A DNA stretch of 26,438 nucleotides from Deltaproteobacteria bacterium (GTDB lineage Bacteria > Desulfobacterota > Desulfobaccia > Desulfobaccales > Desulfobaccaceae). A program made the position numbers and the translations under genes. Below, piece after piece: positions 1 to 7,986 of this stretch. Location of the stretch: positions 1 to 26,438 of the forward strand of contig VGSX01000012.1 in the NCBI GenBank assembly GCA_016874895.1, read 5' to 3'. The notes under the pieces were generated by a model, which did no database searches, was not told the origin of the DNA, and worked only from the letters and a program-made list of their open reading frames with translations. Numbering within the stretch: position 1 is the first letter of the stretch; the number at the start of each line of letters is the position of its first letter.

Positions 1-24
1 CAATGCCTCAGCGTCAACGATCAT
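1..24 (-). CDS. 5' end of an unidentified gene (cut by window edge)
   Basis: Only the first eight codons are inside the window, reading MIVDAEAL on the minus strand. The ATG at 22-24 is preceded by a purine-rich Shine-Dalgarno-like stretch (AGGAAAGGAAATC immediately before the ATG), which is why I accept it as a real start. Nothing can be said about the product. It is the only sign of a gene to the left of the repeat-rich zone, and it runs in the same direction as everything else in the window. Confidence 0.4.
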
Positions 25-69
25 GATTTCCTTTCCTGATTATGCAGTCATGCTGCCATTAGGTTTTAT

Positions 70-230
70 ACATAGCGTCATAAATAATTGGACACGCTGA
101 CCGTCTTTTCCAACTGGTGCTGCCCAGTTTGACAGCATAAGATGAATTCGCCCACGGCGGGATGCGCTGCGCTTTCCCGCCCTACGGTTTCGACGGTTTT
201 TTTATGTCCATCTAATTATGACACTATGGA
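70..230. repeat. Short element with IS21-like inverted ends (possible MITE remnant)
   Basis: On the plus strand positions 72-94 read CATAGCGTCATAAATAATTG followed by GACA. The minus strand of 205-228 reads CATAGTGTCATAATTAGATG followed by GACA. These are imperfect inverted repeats of about 23 bp bounding roughly 155 bp that encodes no transposase. The TGTCATAA...TGGACA form recalls terminal repeats of IS21-family elements; that resemblance is from memory and not verified. The interior carries a copy of the common GTAGGGCGGGAAAGCG repeat (156-185, minus orientation). It may be a miniature or decayed insertion element. Confidence 0.4.
156..185 (-). repeat. GTAGGGCGGGAAAGCG dispersed repeat, copy 1
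   Basis: Minus-strand copy of a 30-bp palindrome-containing repeat found again at 736-766, 801-830, 23955-23984 and 24657-24686. The core GCGGGAAAGCGCAGCGCATC contains inverted halves (GGCGGGA...TCCCGCC), so a hairpin is expected. All copies lie outside genes. Confidence 0.8.
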
Positions 231-432
231 GGCTCTTGCAAAATTCTCCCTTTGTCCTGGGAAAGGGCCGGCGGTTTTGAAAAGGCTCTGCAAGATTCCA
301 ACCTCTTTCATGGTGCGCGGTGCGCACCCTACAGGGGGGCCGGAACATCGGAGGATCTGTAGGGTGCGCACCGCGCACCATGATGTTTCGGAAACCCTAC
401 CGCCGCGGCGGAAGTTTTGCAAGAAGCTCTAT
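225..432. repeat. Nested inverted-repeat element
   Basis: The outer arms are TATGGAGGCTCTTGCAAAAT (225-244) and, on the minus strand of 413-432, the similar CATAGAGCTTCTTGCAAAAC. Inside lies a second, almost perfect inverted pair: ATGGTGCGCGGTGCGCACCC extended to 334 (310-334) and its reverse complement at 358-382. A third AGGCTCTGCAAGATTCC-like copy sits at about 281-297. The arrangement is symmetrical and could fold into a long stem. There is no coding potential beyond repeat translation. Confidence 0.6.
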
Positions 433-570
433 GTATAGTAGGAAAATCCATTCCTTCCCTGCAGCCCTCTGGGCCCCCATGTGACCCGATAAGATCAGAT
501 ATGGCCTGGCAAGGTCCGGTATGGTCTGGTGTCAGCGCTGTCCGGTAAGGATTTTGCATGAACATGTTTT

Positions 571-612
571 TCAGCCCCCTCCCCACGGTGGGAGGGGGTT
601 GGGGGAGGGGGG
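571..612. repeat. G/C-tract palindromic repeat
   Basis: A run of C-rich then G-rich sequence (CCCCCTCCCCACGGTGGGAG followed by more G tracts) forms a strong hairpin. It resembles the widespread class of short intergenic palindromes with CCCCTCCC/GGGAGGGG arms. A related repeat lies inside the phage gene at 1491-1524. Confidence 0.6.
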
Positions 613-735
613 AATTGTGCCTGCTTTCCGGGTGAGCCCGACTTTGCGTATGGTGCGCACCGGGCGCCATAACCAGGCTTTTCATGATTTCCGGTTAAGC
701 CAACGGCCCCGGTGCGACTACTCGGGAAAGTCTGT

Positions 736-830
736 GTAGGGCGGGAAAGCGAGAGCGCATCCCGCCGCTTTCTGCACCCCCGTCACAGCCCGGTAGCCCG
801 GTAGGGCGGGAAAGCGAAGCGCATCCCGCC
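736..830 (+). repeat. Two tandemly placed GTAGGGCGGGAAAGCG repeats
   Basis: Copies at 736-766 and 801-830, both on the plus strand and 65 bp apart. Each reads GTAGGGCGGGAAAGCGA then a few variable bases and GCGCATCCCGCC. They lie just downstream of the 3' end of the phage gpI gene (which ends at 872) and could fold as hairpins there, but they lack the T-run of an intrinsic terminator. Confidence 0.75.
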
Positions 831-871
831 ATTCCTTGGCCCCTGCGTCTCCTGTCCCCCCCGCCTCCCCC

Positions 872-2044
872 TCACAACAGCCGCTCGTCCCGCAGGCGCC
901 GCTCCCGGGCCGCGAAGTCCTCCGGCGCCACCCCCAGGGCCCGGCACACCGCCATGCGGCTCGACCGGGCGGGGCCTTCCTCCCGGGGCCGGGCCGGCTC
1001 CTCCTGCCAGGGAGGCAGCGGCGCCAGGGGGACCTGGGGGAGGGACTGCTCCACAAAGGTCTTGAAGCCCTCCAGGTCCCGGCGGGCGAAGCTGAGCGCC
1101 TCCTCCTGCTGGCAGGGTTGAATCTTGCCGGTGGCCAGGGCGTGCTCCACCGCGGCGTTGATCTCCCGTTCGGCCAGGTTGCCCCTGAGCGCGGCCAGTT
1201 GCGCGTGCGCGCCCGCCAGGTGCTCCAGGTTGCGGCGCAGGGCCAGGATGGCCCCCCTGATGCGGGACAGGCCCGCGTCCCGGGGCAGGTCCAGCAGCCG
1301 GGCCACCTCCCCCAGGGGCTCCCGGTCCGCCTCCGGCGCTGCGCCCAGGGCCCATTCCGCCCCGAGCCCGTTCCCTCTTCCCGGGGCTGCCTGCTCCCGG
1401 TCCGCCCTCAGCCCGCCCTCACTTTCCCCTGCCCCCCCTGTGGCCCCAGGGGAGTCGGTGGGGAGGTCCTCCAACCCTTTTCCATAGGTTCCCCCCTTGA
1501 TGAAAGGGGGGGTAGGGGGGATTTGTCCCTCCGCTTCACCGGACGCTCCCCCCTTCGGACTGCGGACTGCTGCCGGCTGACTGCTTCTTCCCCCCTCCAC
1601 CCCGCTCTTGGCCACCAGCGGCGTCTGGCCGTTGATGGCCGGGGTGTTGGTCAGGGCCGCGTGCAGCAGGGCCAGGGGCCTGCGGGTCTTGTCCTCCAGG
1701 CGCAGCACCGGCGAGAAATAGCGGTATTCCCGGGCCGCGAGATGCTCCCGGGCCGTGTCGGTCCACTCCACCCGGGCCCAGAGGCCGTCGTCCCGGGCCT
1801 CCAGCTCCCTGATCCAGCCCGCGGCCGGGGCCTTCCCGCCCGACAGGGTCTGGTGTTCGTAGTCGATGACCAGGTCCAGACCCCGCTCCTCAAAGCGATC
1901 CACCAGGTCCGCCAGGGCCTCGGCGTCCACCGCCAGGGGCTCCCGCCCGTCCCCCAGGGCCACCTCCCCCAGGGGCAGCAGGCGCACCCACTCCGGGGCC
2001 GGGCCTGCCTGGTTTTCCAGCAAAATGGTTACTTCAGATTCCAT
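872..2044 (-). CDS. Mu-like phage I protein (capsid protease/scaffold), orphan
   Basis: The 390-residue product resembles the Mu-like phage I protein family, the head-maturation protease whose C-terminal part acts as scaffold. Visible family landmarks are DYEHQTL at 61-67, YRYFSPVL near 107-114, LTNTPAINGQTPLVA near 131-145, and a C-terminal AVCRALGVAPEDFA segment at 365-379. I chose the ATG at 2044 because GAGGAAAGGC directly precedes it; an ATG at 2056 and an open frame to 2221 lack such a site. Residues 148-235 are a low-complexity linker that includes a palindromic repeat insertion (174-186). No other phage gene is nearby, so it is an orphan beside a polysaccharide locus. Length is near that of Mu gpI, and both ends look intact. 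Confidence 0.8.
   Translation of the reverse strand: MESEVTILLENQAGPAPEWVRLLPLGEVALGDGREPLAVDAEALADLVDRFEERGLDLVIDYEHQTLSGGKAPAAGWIRELEARDDGLWARVEWTDTAREHLAAREYRYFSPVLRLEDKTRRPLALLHAALTNTPAINGQTPLVAKSGVEGGRSSQPAAVRSPKGGASGEAEGQIPPTPPFIKGGTYGKGLEDLPTDSPGATGGAGESEGGLRADREQAAPGRGNGLGAEWALGAAPEADREPLGEVARLLDLPRDAGLSRIRGAILALRRNLEHLAGAHAQLAALRGNLAEREINAAVEHALATGKIQPCQQEEALSFARRDLEGFKTFVEQSLPQVPLAPLPPWQEEPARPREEGPARSSRMAVCRALGVAPEDFAARERRLRDERLL
1491..1524. repeat. Palindromic repeat inserted in frame within the gpI gene
   Basis: CCCCCCTTGATGAAAGGGGG followed by more G tracts forms an imperfect hairpin. Read on the minus strand in the gpI frame it encodes QIPPTPPFIKGGT (residues 174-186). Repeats of this CCCCCTTT/AAAGGGGG kind are normally intergenic in bacterial genomes. 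Here one sits in the linker between protease and scaffold regions without breaking the frame. A nearby GGACTGC-type heptamer run (about 1557-1585) suggests several repeat insertions in this linker. Confidence 0.7.
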
Positions 2045-2450
2045 GCCTTTCCTCATGGCCGCAGCCGGACTGCCGCCGGTGCGTGGTGTCCGCCGCCCGG
2101 GACCCCGGACCCCCGCTGCCGCCGGGGTCAGGCCGGACCGGGACGGCCCCTTCCCTCCCTGCCCTCTCCTGCCCCCGAGGGCCGGGACGCTTCCCCCCAC
2201 CTCCCTGCTTCGCCACGGCATCCCCCCTTTCCTGTGTTCATGTTACCGGGAGGATACGACGAACCATTCCATTTGCAAAGCACACCTGGGAAGGATGGCA
2301 CGGGAAAGGCATTGAAGCAAAGGACTTGGATTATAGTCAATCATTCCGACGCAGCGCTTTCTATGGGGGCAACGATGAAACCATCATATGCGGCAAATGT
2401 TTTTTATAGGATATTATGTAGTGTTATATTTATTTATCATCTAATTGAAT
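2045..2450. other. Intergenic region between gpI and the glycosyltransferase gene
   Basis: The right part (about 2330-2450) is AT-rich and follows the 3' end of the polysaccharide operon. The left part is GC-rich and precedes gpI; the gpI frame is open there up to 2221, but the extension has no recognisable features. I see no clear intrinsic terminator after the GT2 gene, no RNA gene and no repeat of the families found elsewhere. Confidence 0.6.
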
Positions 2451-3305
2451 TTAATATATATTTTTGCATCGTCGCTCCAAATACTTTATATCTACAAGCA
2501 TTGGATACCAAAAATCATGAAAAAAATGGTAAGTGAATCCAGCTATTCCATCCAAAAATCCAAGCATAAGGAAATATTTGATAAAAAAACTCAAATGTGG
2601 ACGTATAAAAAGGGGAAGACGATTCCAATATTTTCTTATGATTATAATCCTTGACCCCTCTGTCTCTTGGAATGCCGGGTCCTTTAAACACATGTCAGTT
2701 AAAGCTTTTTTCTTTGCCGTATTAGCTATCTCATCTACTTCTTGGTCTGAAAACCTATTGTGTTTGTTAATCCAATCGGCCACCCCCTTTCTGTCGTCAT
2801 GAAGCAAATCGTTATTTAAAAGGAGAGTGTTCCCCTGCACCCTCATATATTCCCTCCGCCCTGCCATTTCCACCCGCGCCCGGTCGCGCCGCACTATGCG
2901 TAGAACCTTTTTATACATACCGCCATGCCTGAGCCATTTCCCCAGCCAGATAAAACGTCGTTTAGTATAGAGACCGGCAATCTCAATTGAAAATGTGGGG
3001 AGCTTTCTGGCCAACTCATCCTTGAGTTCTGCGGTGGGGCGTTCGTCAGCATCTAAGAACATAACCCACTCTGTTTTAAGAGGTAGTTGGGATAATGACC
3101 AATTGCGTTGCTGTGCCATATTTTCGAAACGGTTCTGGACAACACGGACGCCCTTCTGATTGGCTATAGCCATTGTCCTGTCGGTGCTGAAGGAGTCCAC
3201 CACAAATACATCATCGGCCCATCCTGTTACGCTATCCAAACAGGCCGCCAGGTTACATTCTTCCTGCCATGTGAGAATAATAACGCTTATAGGAGCCGAT
3301 GACAT
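2451..3305 (-). CDS. Glycosyltransferase family 2 (WaaE/KdtX-like)
   Basis: This 284-residue protein has a GT-A fold N-terminus (PISVIILTWQEE at 5-16, VVDSFSTDRT at 35-44) and the metal-binding D-x-D in FLDADE (DAD at 85-87). The whole sequence, including the C-terminal DGIAGFTYHFFHDF segment, resembles the small GT2 enzymes related to WaaE/KdtX, which add a hexose to lipopolysaccharide core or to a lipid-linked oligosaccharide on the cytoplasmic side of the inner membrane. The frame is open to 3410, but that would overlap asnB; the ATG at 3305 gives the canonical N-terminus and a 25-nt gap. It is the last gene of the operon. Base composition is more AT-rich than the GC-rich members. Donor and acceptor are unknown. 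Confidence 0.88.
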   Translation of the reverse strand: MSSAPISVIILTWQEECNLAACLDSVTGWADDVFVVDSFSTDRTMAIANQKGVRVVQNRFENMAQQRNWSLSQLPLKTEWVMFLDADERPTAELKDELARKLPTFSIEIAGLYTKRRFIWLGKWLRHGGMYKKVLRIVRRDRARVEMAGRREYMRVQGNTLLLNNDLLHDDRKGVADWINKHNRFSDQEVDEIANTAKKKALTDMCLKDPAFQETEGSRIIIIRKYWNRLPLFIRPHLSFFIKYFLMLGFLDGIAGFTYHFFHDFWYPMLVDIKYLERRCKNIY

Positions 3306-3330
3306 AATTTCAACATTTCTCTCGCTTATT

Positions 3331-5211
3331 TTAAATGTCCAGAAATGTACGACACCAGAGTTCGAAGACAAGAAGAAACCAAAGATGTGTGCTGAAGGAA
3401 CCCCTTTCACTAATGTGCGCTTGGTAATAACGCTCTAATGTAGCAAAATTAAAAATGCCGCGCTGTCTAGTATGATGGTCAAAAAGGATTTCAGCAAAAA
3501 AATCCTTAAGATCATGCCGCAGCCACTGCTCCAAGGGGACGGCAAAACCATGTTTTGGCTTATGGAGGGTTGATTGGGGTATCAATCCCTTCATGGCCTT
3601 TCTTAATATATTTTTAGAACGTCCATGCTTAATTTTATAAGTCGATGGAATTTGAAATGCTGTTTCCACAAGATTGCGCGACAAATAAGGGACGCGGGCC
3701 TCTACCCCGACAGCCATCGAAGCCTTATCAACTTTCTCCAGATATGAATCAACCATTTGGGTTTTTAAGTCGACGTACATTAATCGGTTGAGATGATCCG
3801 ATGTTTGAGCACGGTTATAATAATATCGAAACTGTTCAAAGCAGTCTATTCCTCTAATTTCTTCTAAAAAATCGCTGTTTAAAATATCTTGACACATGTT
3901 GTCGGGGAACCAAAGATACCAAGATGCGGCCCGAGCCGCGGCATCTTTTGCTTGCACTGCCAGCAATCCTCTCTGCCAGCGGGGCCGCTTGCTGGCCCAC
4001 GGGTGGAATACGCTTGCCAAGCCATCAATCAAGCCAAGCGGAAGATACTTGAGCCAACGTAAGCGCTTCTCCATTCCATAGCGGAGGTATCCCCCAAAAA
4101 GCTCGTCTGCGCCATCTCCCGTGAGAACAACTTTAACGTGGCGGCTTGCCAATTTAGCCACCAAATATGTGGGAAAAGCGGCAGCATCGGCAAAGGGCTC
4201 ATCATAGTGGTAAATTAACTTGGGCAGAACATCTATAAAATCTTTGGGGGTCGCCTTAATTTCTTGGTGATCGGAATGAAAGTGACGTGCGGCCACCGAG
4301 GCATCCGTCAGTTCATCGTAGAATGGCCCTTCTTTGTTAAACCCCACAGAAAAGGTCTTTACAGGAGTGTCCATATCCCTGGACATGAGAGACAGTATAC
4401 AAGATGAGTCGAGGCCGCCGCTTAAAAATACGCCCAATGGCACGTCCGAAACTAATTGCATCTTGACGCTTTCCTCTAATAACCTTTTGATTTTTTTGAC
4501 TGAAATGCTTTCAGATTCTTGCGGATGTTCTTCCCAGGGCACATCCCAATATTGCTCCAGGGTGATTGGTTGGCGAACTCCGCAGAGAAGACGATGCCCT
4601 GGGAGAAGTTTTTTTACTCTCTGAAAAATCGTGTCCGGCCCAATGCTGTGACCGTAAGCCAAAAAATTGCGTAAACCGACGGGGTTGATGGCTCGCTCAA
4701 CCTCCGGGTTTTGGAGTAACGCCTTGATTTCCGAAGCAAATAATAGACTATATGGGCTCTCCCAATAATAGAGTGGCTTGACCCCCAAATGATCCCTAGC
4801 CAGAAAAAGCAGTTGATTATGCTTGTCCCATATAGCAAAAGCGAAAATACCCTCTAGATGGGACACTACTTCCGTACCCCATTCCTCAAACCCGTGAATG
4901 ATAACTTCTGTGTCTGACCTGGTCCGAAAACAGTGACCGCGTTGGCTTAGATAATGATACAAGTCCTTGTAATTATATATTTCCCCGTTGAAGATAATGA
5001 CAAGGGTATGGTCCTCGTTAAATATTGGTTGCCGCCCACCTGGCAGATCAATGATGCTCAATCTGGTCATGCCCAGCCCGATGGGGCCGTCAACATAGAT
5101 TCCCCTGTCATCAGGGCCGCGGTGGTCCAGGACGGTTACCATACGGTCCAACAATTCCGTATTAATCTGGTTTTCTGCATTGAGATGCATGATACCAACA
5201 ATACCGCACAT
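3331..5211 (-). CDS. asnB: Asparagine synthase (glutamine-hydrolysing) family amidotransferase, copy 1
   Basis: The 626-residue protein begins MCGIVGI, placing the catalytic Cys at position 2 after Met removal. The class II glutaminase domain (about 1-200) shows HRGPDD, RLSIID and NGEIYN. The ATP-pyrophosphatase domain has its P-loop SGGLDSS at 264-270 and the motifs YHYDEPFADAA and LTGDGADELFGG. Such enzymes transfer glutamine-derived ammonia to an ATP-activated carboxylate. In polysaccharide loci they are thought to amidate sugar acids or similar groups rather than make asparagine; that role is inference here. Length fits the 'amidotransferase 1' group found in exosortase/EPS loci. It lies 38 nt after a GT4 gene and 25 nt before a GT2 gene. 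A second AsnB is encoded at 18350-20170. Confidence 0.93.
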   Translation of the reverse strand: MCGIVGIMHLNAENQINTELLDRMVTVLDHRGPDDRGIYVDGPIGLGMTRLSIIDLPGGRQPIFNEDHTLVIIFNGEIYNYKDLYHYLSQRGHCFRTRSDTEVIIHGFEEWGTEVVSHLEGIFAFAIWDKHNQLLFLARDHLGVKPLYYWESPYSLLFASEIKALLQNPEVERAINPVGLRNFLAYGHSIGPDTIFQRVKKLLPGHRLLCGVRQPITLEQYWDVPWEEHPQESESISVKKIKRLLEESVKMQLVSDVPLGVFLSGGLDSSCILSLMSRDMDTPVKTFSVGFNKEGPFYDELTDASVAARHFHSDHQEIKATPKDFIDVLPKLIYHYDEPFADAAAFPTYLVAKLASRHVKVVLTGDGADELFGGYLRYGMEKRLRWLKYLPLGLIDGLASVFHPWASKRPRWQRGLLAVQAKDAAARAASWYLWFPDNMCQDILNSDFLEEIRGIDCFEQFRYYYNRAQTSDHLNRLMYVDLKTQMVDSYLEKVDKASMAVGVEARVPYLSRNLVETAFQIPSTYKIKHGRSKNILRKAMKGLIPQSTLHKPKHGFAVPLEQWLRHDLKDFFAEILFDHHTRQRGIFNFATLERYYQAHISERGSFSTHLWFLLVFELWCRTFLDI

Positions 5212-5249
5212 GCTTCAGGCTTTCCCCTTTGGAATACTCTCAAATGAGC

Positions 5250-6455
5250 TTACTGGTCCGACCAGCCCAGCCCCGGACTGCGCCTGCCGGTGAGAATGTC
5301 TTCATACGCATCTGCCATCATCTGCGCCACCACCCGGATATCATAGCGCCGCCGGGCCGACTCCGCCGCCCGCCGGCCCATCTCCCCCAGGCCCTCGGGG
5401 TCGGCCAGCATGTTATGCAGCGCCCCGGAAATGGCCTCCACCGAGAGAGGGACCACCACCCCGGCCCCGTCCGCCGCCACCTCCCGGCAGATGCCCACGT
5501 GCTCCGACACCAGCACCGGCACCCCGCCCAACATGGCCTCCACCGCGGCGTTGCCGAAGTTCTCGCCGGGATGCGTCACCAGGGCGCACAGGTCCGCAGC
5601 CCTGAGATACAGGTTCCTTTTCTCAGGGGAAATAAATCCGGGAAACCGCACCCGCCCCGCCACCCCCAACCTTTTGGCATCTCTCTTGAGCTTATTTTCT
5701 TCCCCGCCATCGGGCCCGGCCAGGACCAGGACCAGCTCCGGCAGGCTGGCTGCTGCCCGGGCGAAGGCCTCGAGCAGGAATGACAATCCCTTGCGGGGAT
5801 GGAGGCGTCCCAGGAAAAGGACAATCCGCTCCCCCTGTTCCCAGCAAAGCACGTCCCTGGCGGCGGAACTTTCCGGGAGATTTTGGAATTCATCCAGAGC
5901 CAACCCGTTGGGGATTACCAGGCTGGGCGGCCTCAGACCAAGGTACCCCATGCCTTCCCGTTCCAGTTCCGCAGTGTAATGGATGGCCCTGGTCCCCTGG
6001 AGCACCGCCTTTTCCACCAGATAATAATAGACCCATTTTTTCAGGGCCTTTTGGCTCATGGAATATTGCAGAAACGTGCCGTGGGTGGAAACAAAGTAAG
6101 GTATCTCGTAACACTTCGCCCACCGGACGGCCGGAATTTCCGGATATCCCCAGAAAGACGCGAGGTGCACTAGATCAAAATCCTTGGTTTTTAGGCGGCA
6201 GGCCTTCCCCAGGCTCCGGGAATAGGCGAATTTGAGAAAGAAATCCGTCTTGAAATAATAAACCGTCACCCCCCCCACCTGCACCGGCTCATTGACCGGG
6301 ACCGCCAACCGCCCGTCACCCCCCCGGTCCGTGGTAAAGACCGTCACCTCATGCCCCAGCCCCGCCAGCCCGCGGCAGAGCTGGCTCACACTCCGCACCA
6401 CCCCGCCCAGATGCCAGGCCGGTTCGTAGCTGGGGGTTACATGTAAAATACGCAA
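5250..6455 (-). CDS. Glycosyltransferase family 4
   Basis: The 401-residue GT-B enzyme starts MRILHVTPSYEPAWHLGGVV, the usual glycine-rich N-terminal acceptor loop. The C-terminal nucleotide-sugar half contains GRLHPRKG (216-223) and the E-x7-E motif in GENFGNAAVEA (Glu298 and Glu306). The start codon is TTG at 6455, two bases after the stop of the polymerase gene; no ATG gives the canonical N-terminus, and an AAGG lies about 10 nt upstream. It should transfer a sugar with retention of configuration to the growing lipid-linked unit in the cytoplasm. The gene is GC-rich and sits next to the very AT-rich polymerase gene. Donor sugar cannot be read from the sequence. Confidence 0.9.
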   Translation of the reverse strand: MRILHVTPSYEPAWHLGGVVRSVSQLCRGLAGLGHEVTVFTTDRGGDGRLAVPVNEPVQVGGVTVYYFKTDFFLKFAYSRSLGKACRLKTKDFDLVHLASFWGYPEIPAVRWAKCYEIPYFVSTHGTFLQYSMSQKALKKWVYYYLVEKAVLQGTRAIHYTAELEREGMGYLGLRPPSLVIPNGLALDEFQNLPESSAARDVLCWEQGERIVLFLGRLHPRKGLSFLLEAFARAAASLPELVLVLAGPDGGEENKLKRDAKRLGVAGRVRFPGFISPEKRNLYLRAADLCALVTHPGENFGNAAVEAMLGGVPVLVSEHVGICREVAADGAGVVVPLSVEAISGALHNMLADPEGLGEMGRRAAESARRRYDIRVVAQMMADAYEDILTGRRSPGLGWSDQ

Positions 6456-6456
6456 G

Positions 6457-7986
6457 TTAAACTAACCTTTTTACATGCCCTTTTAAAAAATAAATCATCG
6501 CAAAAAACAAACCGAAAATAAACAATTTTCTTGATATAATAAAAAAATATGCACCATAGCTAGTTTCAAGCCACAATGGCATGCCTACCATTGTTAAAAC
6601 ATAAAAAGATGAAGCTACAACGTTCGGTTTAGAAGAAGACATTACAAACCATGTTCTTATAACTTTAATTATTAATCCTAATACAAACATACCAATTAAA
6701 ATAAAAAATGCCCCTCCCATTCTATATAAATCTACAAAAGGTGTAATATTGGCAAAGGAGTATCCTTGTAAACTACTACCCCAATAGATATGACCGAAAT
6801 ATTTTCCTCGCTCCATCATAAAAGGTTTTTCCGGATAAAAAGCTCTTGGCACAATACTAAAAAATATCTGGTCTATAATATTTGGATTAATGTTAAATGC
6901 TCTCTCCTGGCGCTCACCTTCCTTACCATATGATAGAACATTAATAAATGTATCTATGCCAATAAATCTCTCATTCATTGATTCTGTTAAAAATTGTATA
7001 TTAGACGAGATGTCTTTTTGATGTAACTTTTTCACAGTATATTGCAATGCTGTTACTCGTTCATTCCATGATAAGCGGTCGCGCTTAAAATTGCTTGAAG
7101 TCAAAACATTTCGATATTCTGTTCCAAACAACATCATAAAAACCAGAGAAATTATTCCTAATAAAATAACCATCTTAAATTGTCGGAGAGATAGCGACAT
7201 TCCTCTGGCAAATTGAAAAGCTCCCATAAAGATTAGTAAGTATCTTAATATTGATGACCTGCTCCCTCCTGTTAATAACCATGCTATTAAATAAAATACA
7301 ATGGGTAAAATAAACCACCTTAATTTCTCTTTACTAAATCTATCGGCAAAATATCCGAAGACGATACAGAAAAAAGCTATGTCTGCCATTGATAGTATTT
7401 GATTGAGCGCAGTAATATTGGAAATTTCATAAGGGGTGTCATGGGCTGCGGTTATTCTGCTGAGCACGTAAGCCCCTGTATATCCAATAATAAAAATAAT
7501 AATAAAAAGCCATCTGCTTTTGAAAATATATCTTGCTTCTATAGTAAATTTTGGGATAAAACCCGCTAACTTATCTCCCCATTTGGATTGGAAACCGAAT
7601 AGCAGGGAGAGAAAACCCAAAAAAACCAATGAAATAGCAATAAAATGATAATTTGGAAGATTAAAAGGTTGGAACCCATATTTCATTGTCCAGCCATTAC
7701 AAAGAATATAAAAGCTTTTTGCCACTTGGTGTGGAAGAAAATATAAAATCAATAATACCAATGGATGGAAAAGATCACCACCTCCTTTAATAAATATAAT
7801 AAAAATTGGGTGCAAAAGAATTCCGAGAAAAACACATGTAATAAAGAGAGCTCCGATTTGATAAATGTTCTGACTGTCTTTAATAAAAAACATAAAACAG
7901 ACAAAACACAGCAACGATAATGTAGTCGAAGATATGATTGCGCTATGATTAACAAAATTATTCTTGATAGCGATTGTTCTAATCAT
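6457..7986 (-). CDS. wzy: O-antigen/oligosaccharide repeat unit polymerase (Wzy-like)
   Basis: A 509-residue integral membrane protein with about twelve hydrophobic segments and one long soluble loop (about residues 300-430) before the last three. The loop contains IVPRAFYPEKP, a pattern I associate with oligosaccharide repeat unit polymerases. These join lipid-linked repeat units in the periplasm after flipping. I prefer the ATG at 7986, which overlaps the upstream stop by 8 nt; an ATG at 8040 would add 18 residues and a 62-nt overlap, with a GGGAG upstream. The gene is strongly AT-rich between two GC-rich glycosyltransferase genes, a sign of separate acquisition. Wzy proteins are poorly conserved, so the call rests on topology, the loop pattern and context. 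Confidence 0.8.
   Translation of the reverse strand: MIRTIAIKNNFVNHSAIISSTTLSLLCFVCFMFFIKDSQNIYQIGALFITCVFLGILLHPIFIIFIKGGGDLFHPLVLLILYFLPHQVAKSFYILCNGWTMKYGFQPFNLPNYHFIAISLVFLGFLSLLFGFQSKWGDKLAGFIPKFTIEARYIFKSRWLFIIIFIIGYTGAYVLSRITAAHDTPYEISNITALNQILSMADIAFFCIVFGYFADRFSKEKLRWFILPIVFYLIAWLLTGGSRSSILRYLLIFMGAFQFARGMSLSLRQFKMVILLGIISLVFMMLFGTEYRNVLTSSNFKRDRLSWNERVTALQYTVKKLHQKDISSNIQFLTESMNERFIGIDTFINVLSYGKEGERQERAFNINPNIIDQIFFSIVPRAFYPEKPFMMERGKYFGHIYWGSSLQGYSFANITPFVDLYRMGGAFFILIGMFVLGLIIKVIRTWFVMSSSKPNVVASSFYVLTMVGMPLWLETSYGAYFFIISRKLFIFGLFFAMIYFLKGHVKRLV

Larger units (their letters stand above)
25..871. other. Repeat-rich intergenic region, no gene seen
   Basis: About 850 bases without a credible coding region. 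The short open frames here are translations of repeats and have no recognisable protein features. The region contains an IS-end-like inverted pair (70-230), a nested inverted-repeat element (225-432), a G/C-tract palindrome (571-612), a degenerate copy of the GGTGCGCACC repeat (about 649-670) and two copies of the GTAGGGCGGGAAAGCG repeat (736-766 and 801-830). I see no convincing promoter; a weak TATAAA-like box on the minus strand near 65-70 could serve the partial gene at 1-24. Confidence 0.7.

Noticed and set aside
142..438. 98-codon frame on the plus strand in the left repeat zone
   Set aside because: It runs through three repeat families and has no recognisable protein features.
836..2536. 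566-codon open frame on the plus strand
   Set aside because: It is antisense to the gpI gene in GC-rich DNA and shows no protein family features; the minus-strand frame has clear family motifs and a ribosome-binding site.
3331..5211. Evidence for an exosortase/PEP-CTERM system
   Set aside because: AsnB copy 1 resembles the amidotransferase found in such loci, but no exosortase, PEP-CTERM protein or PrsK/PrsR-type regulator is visible.
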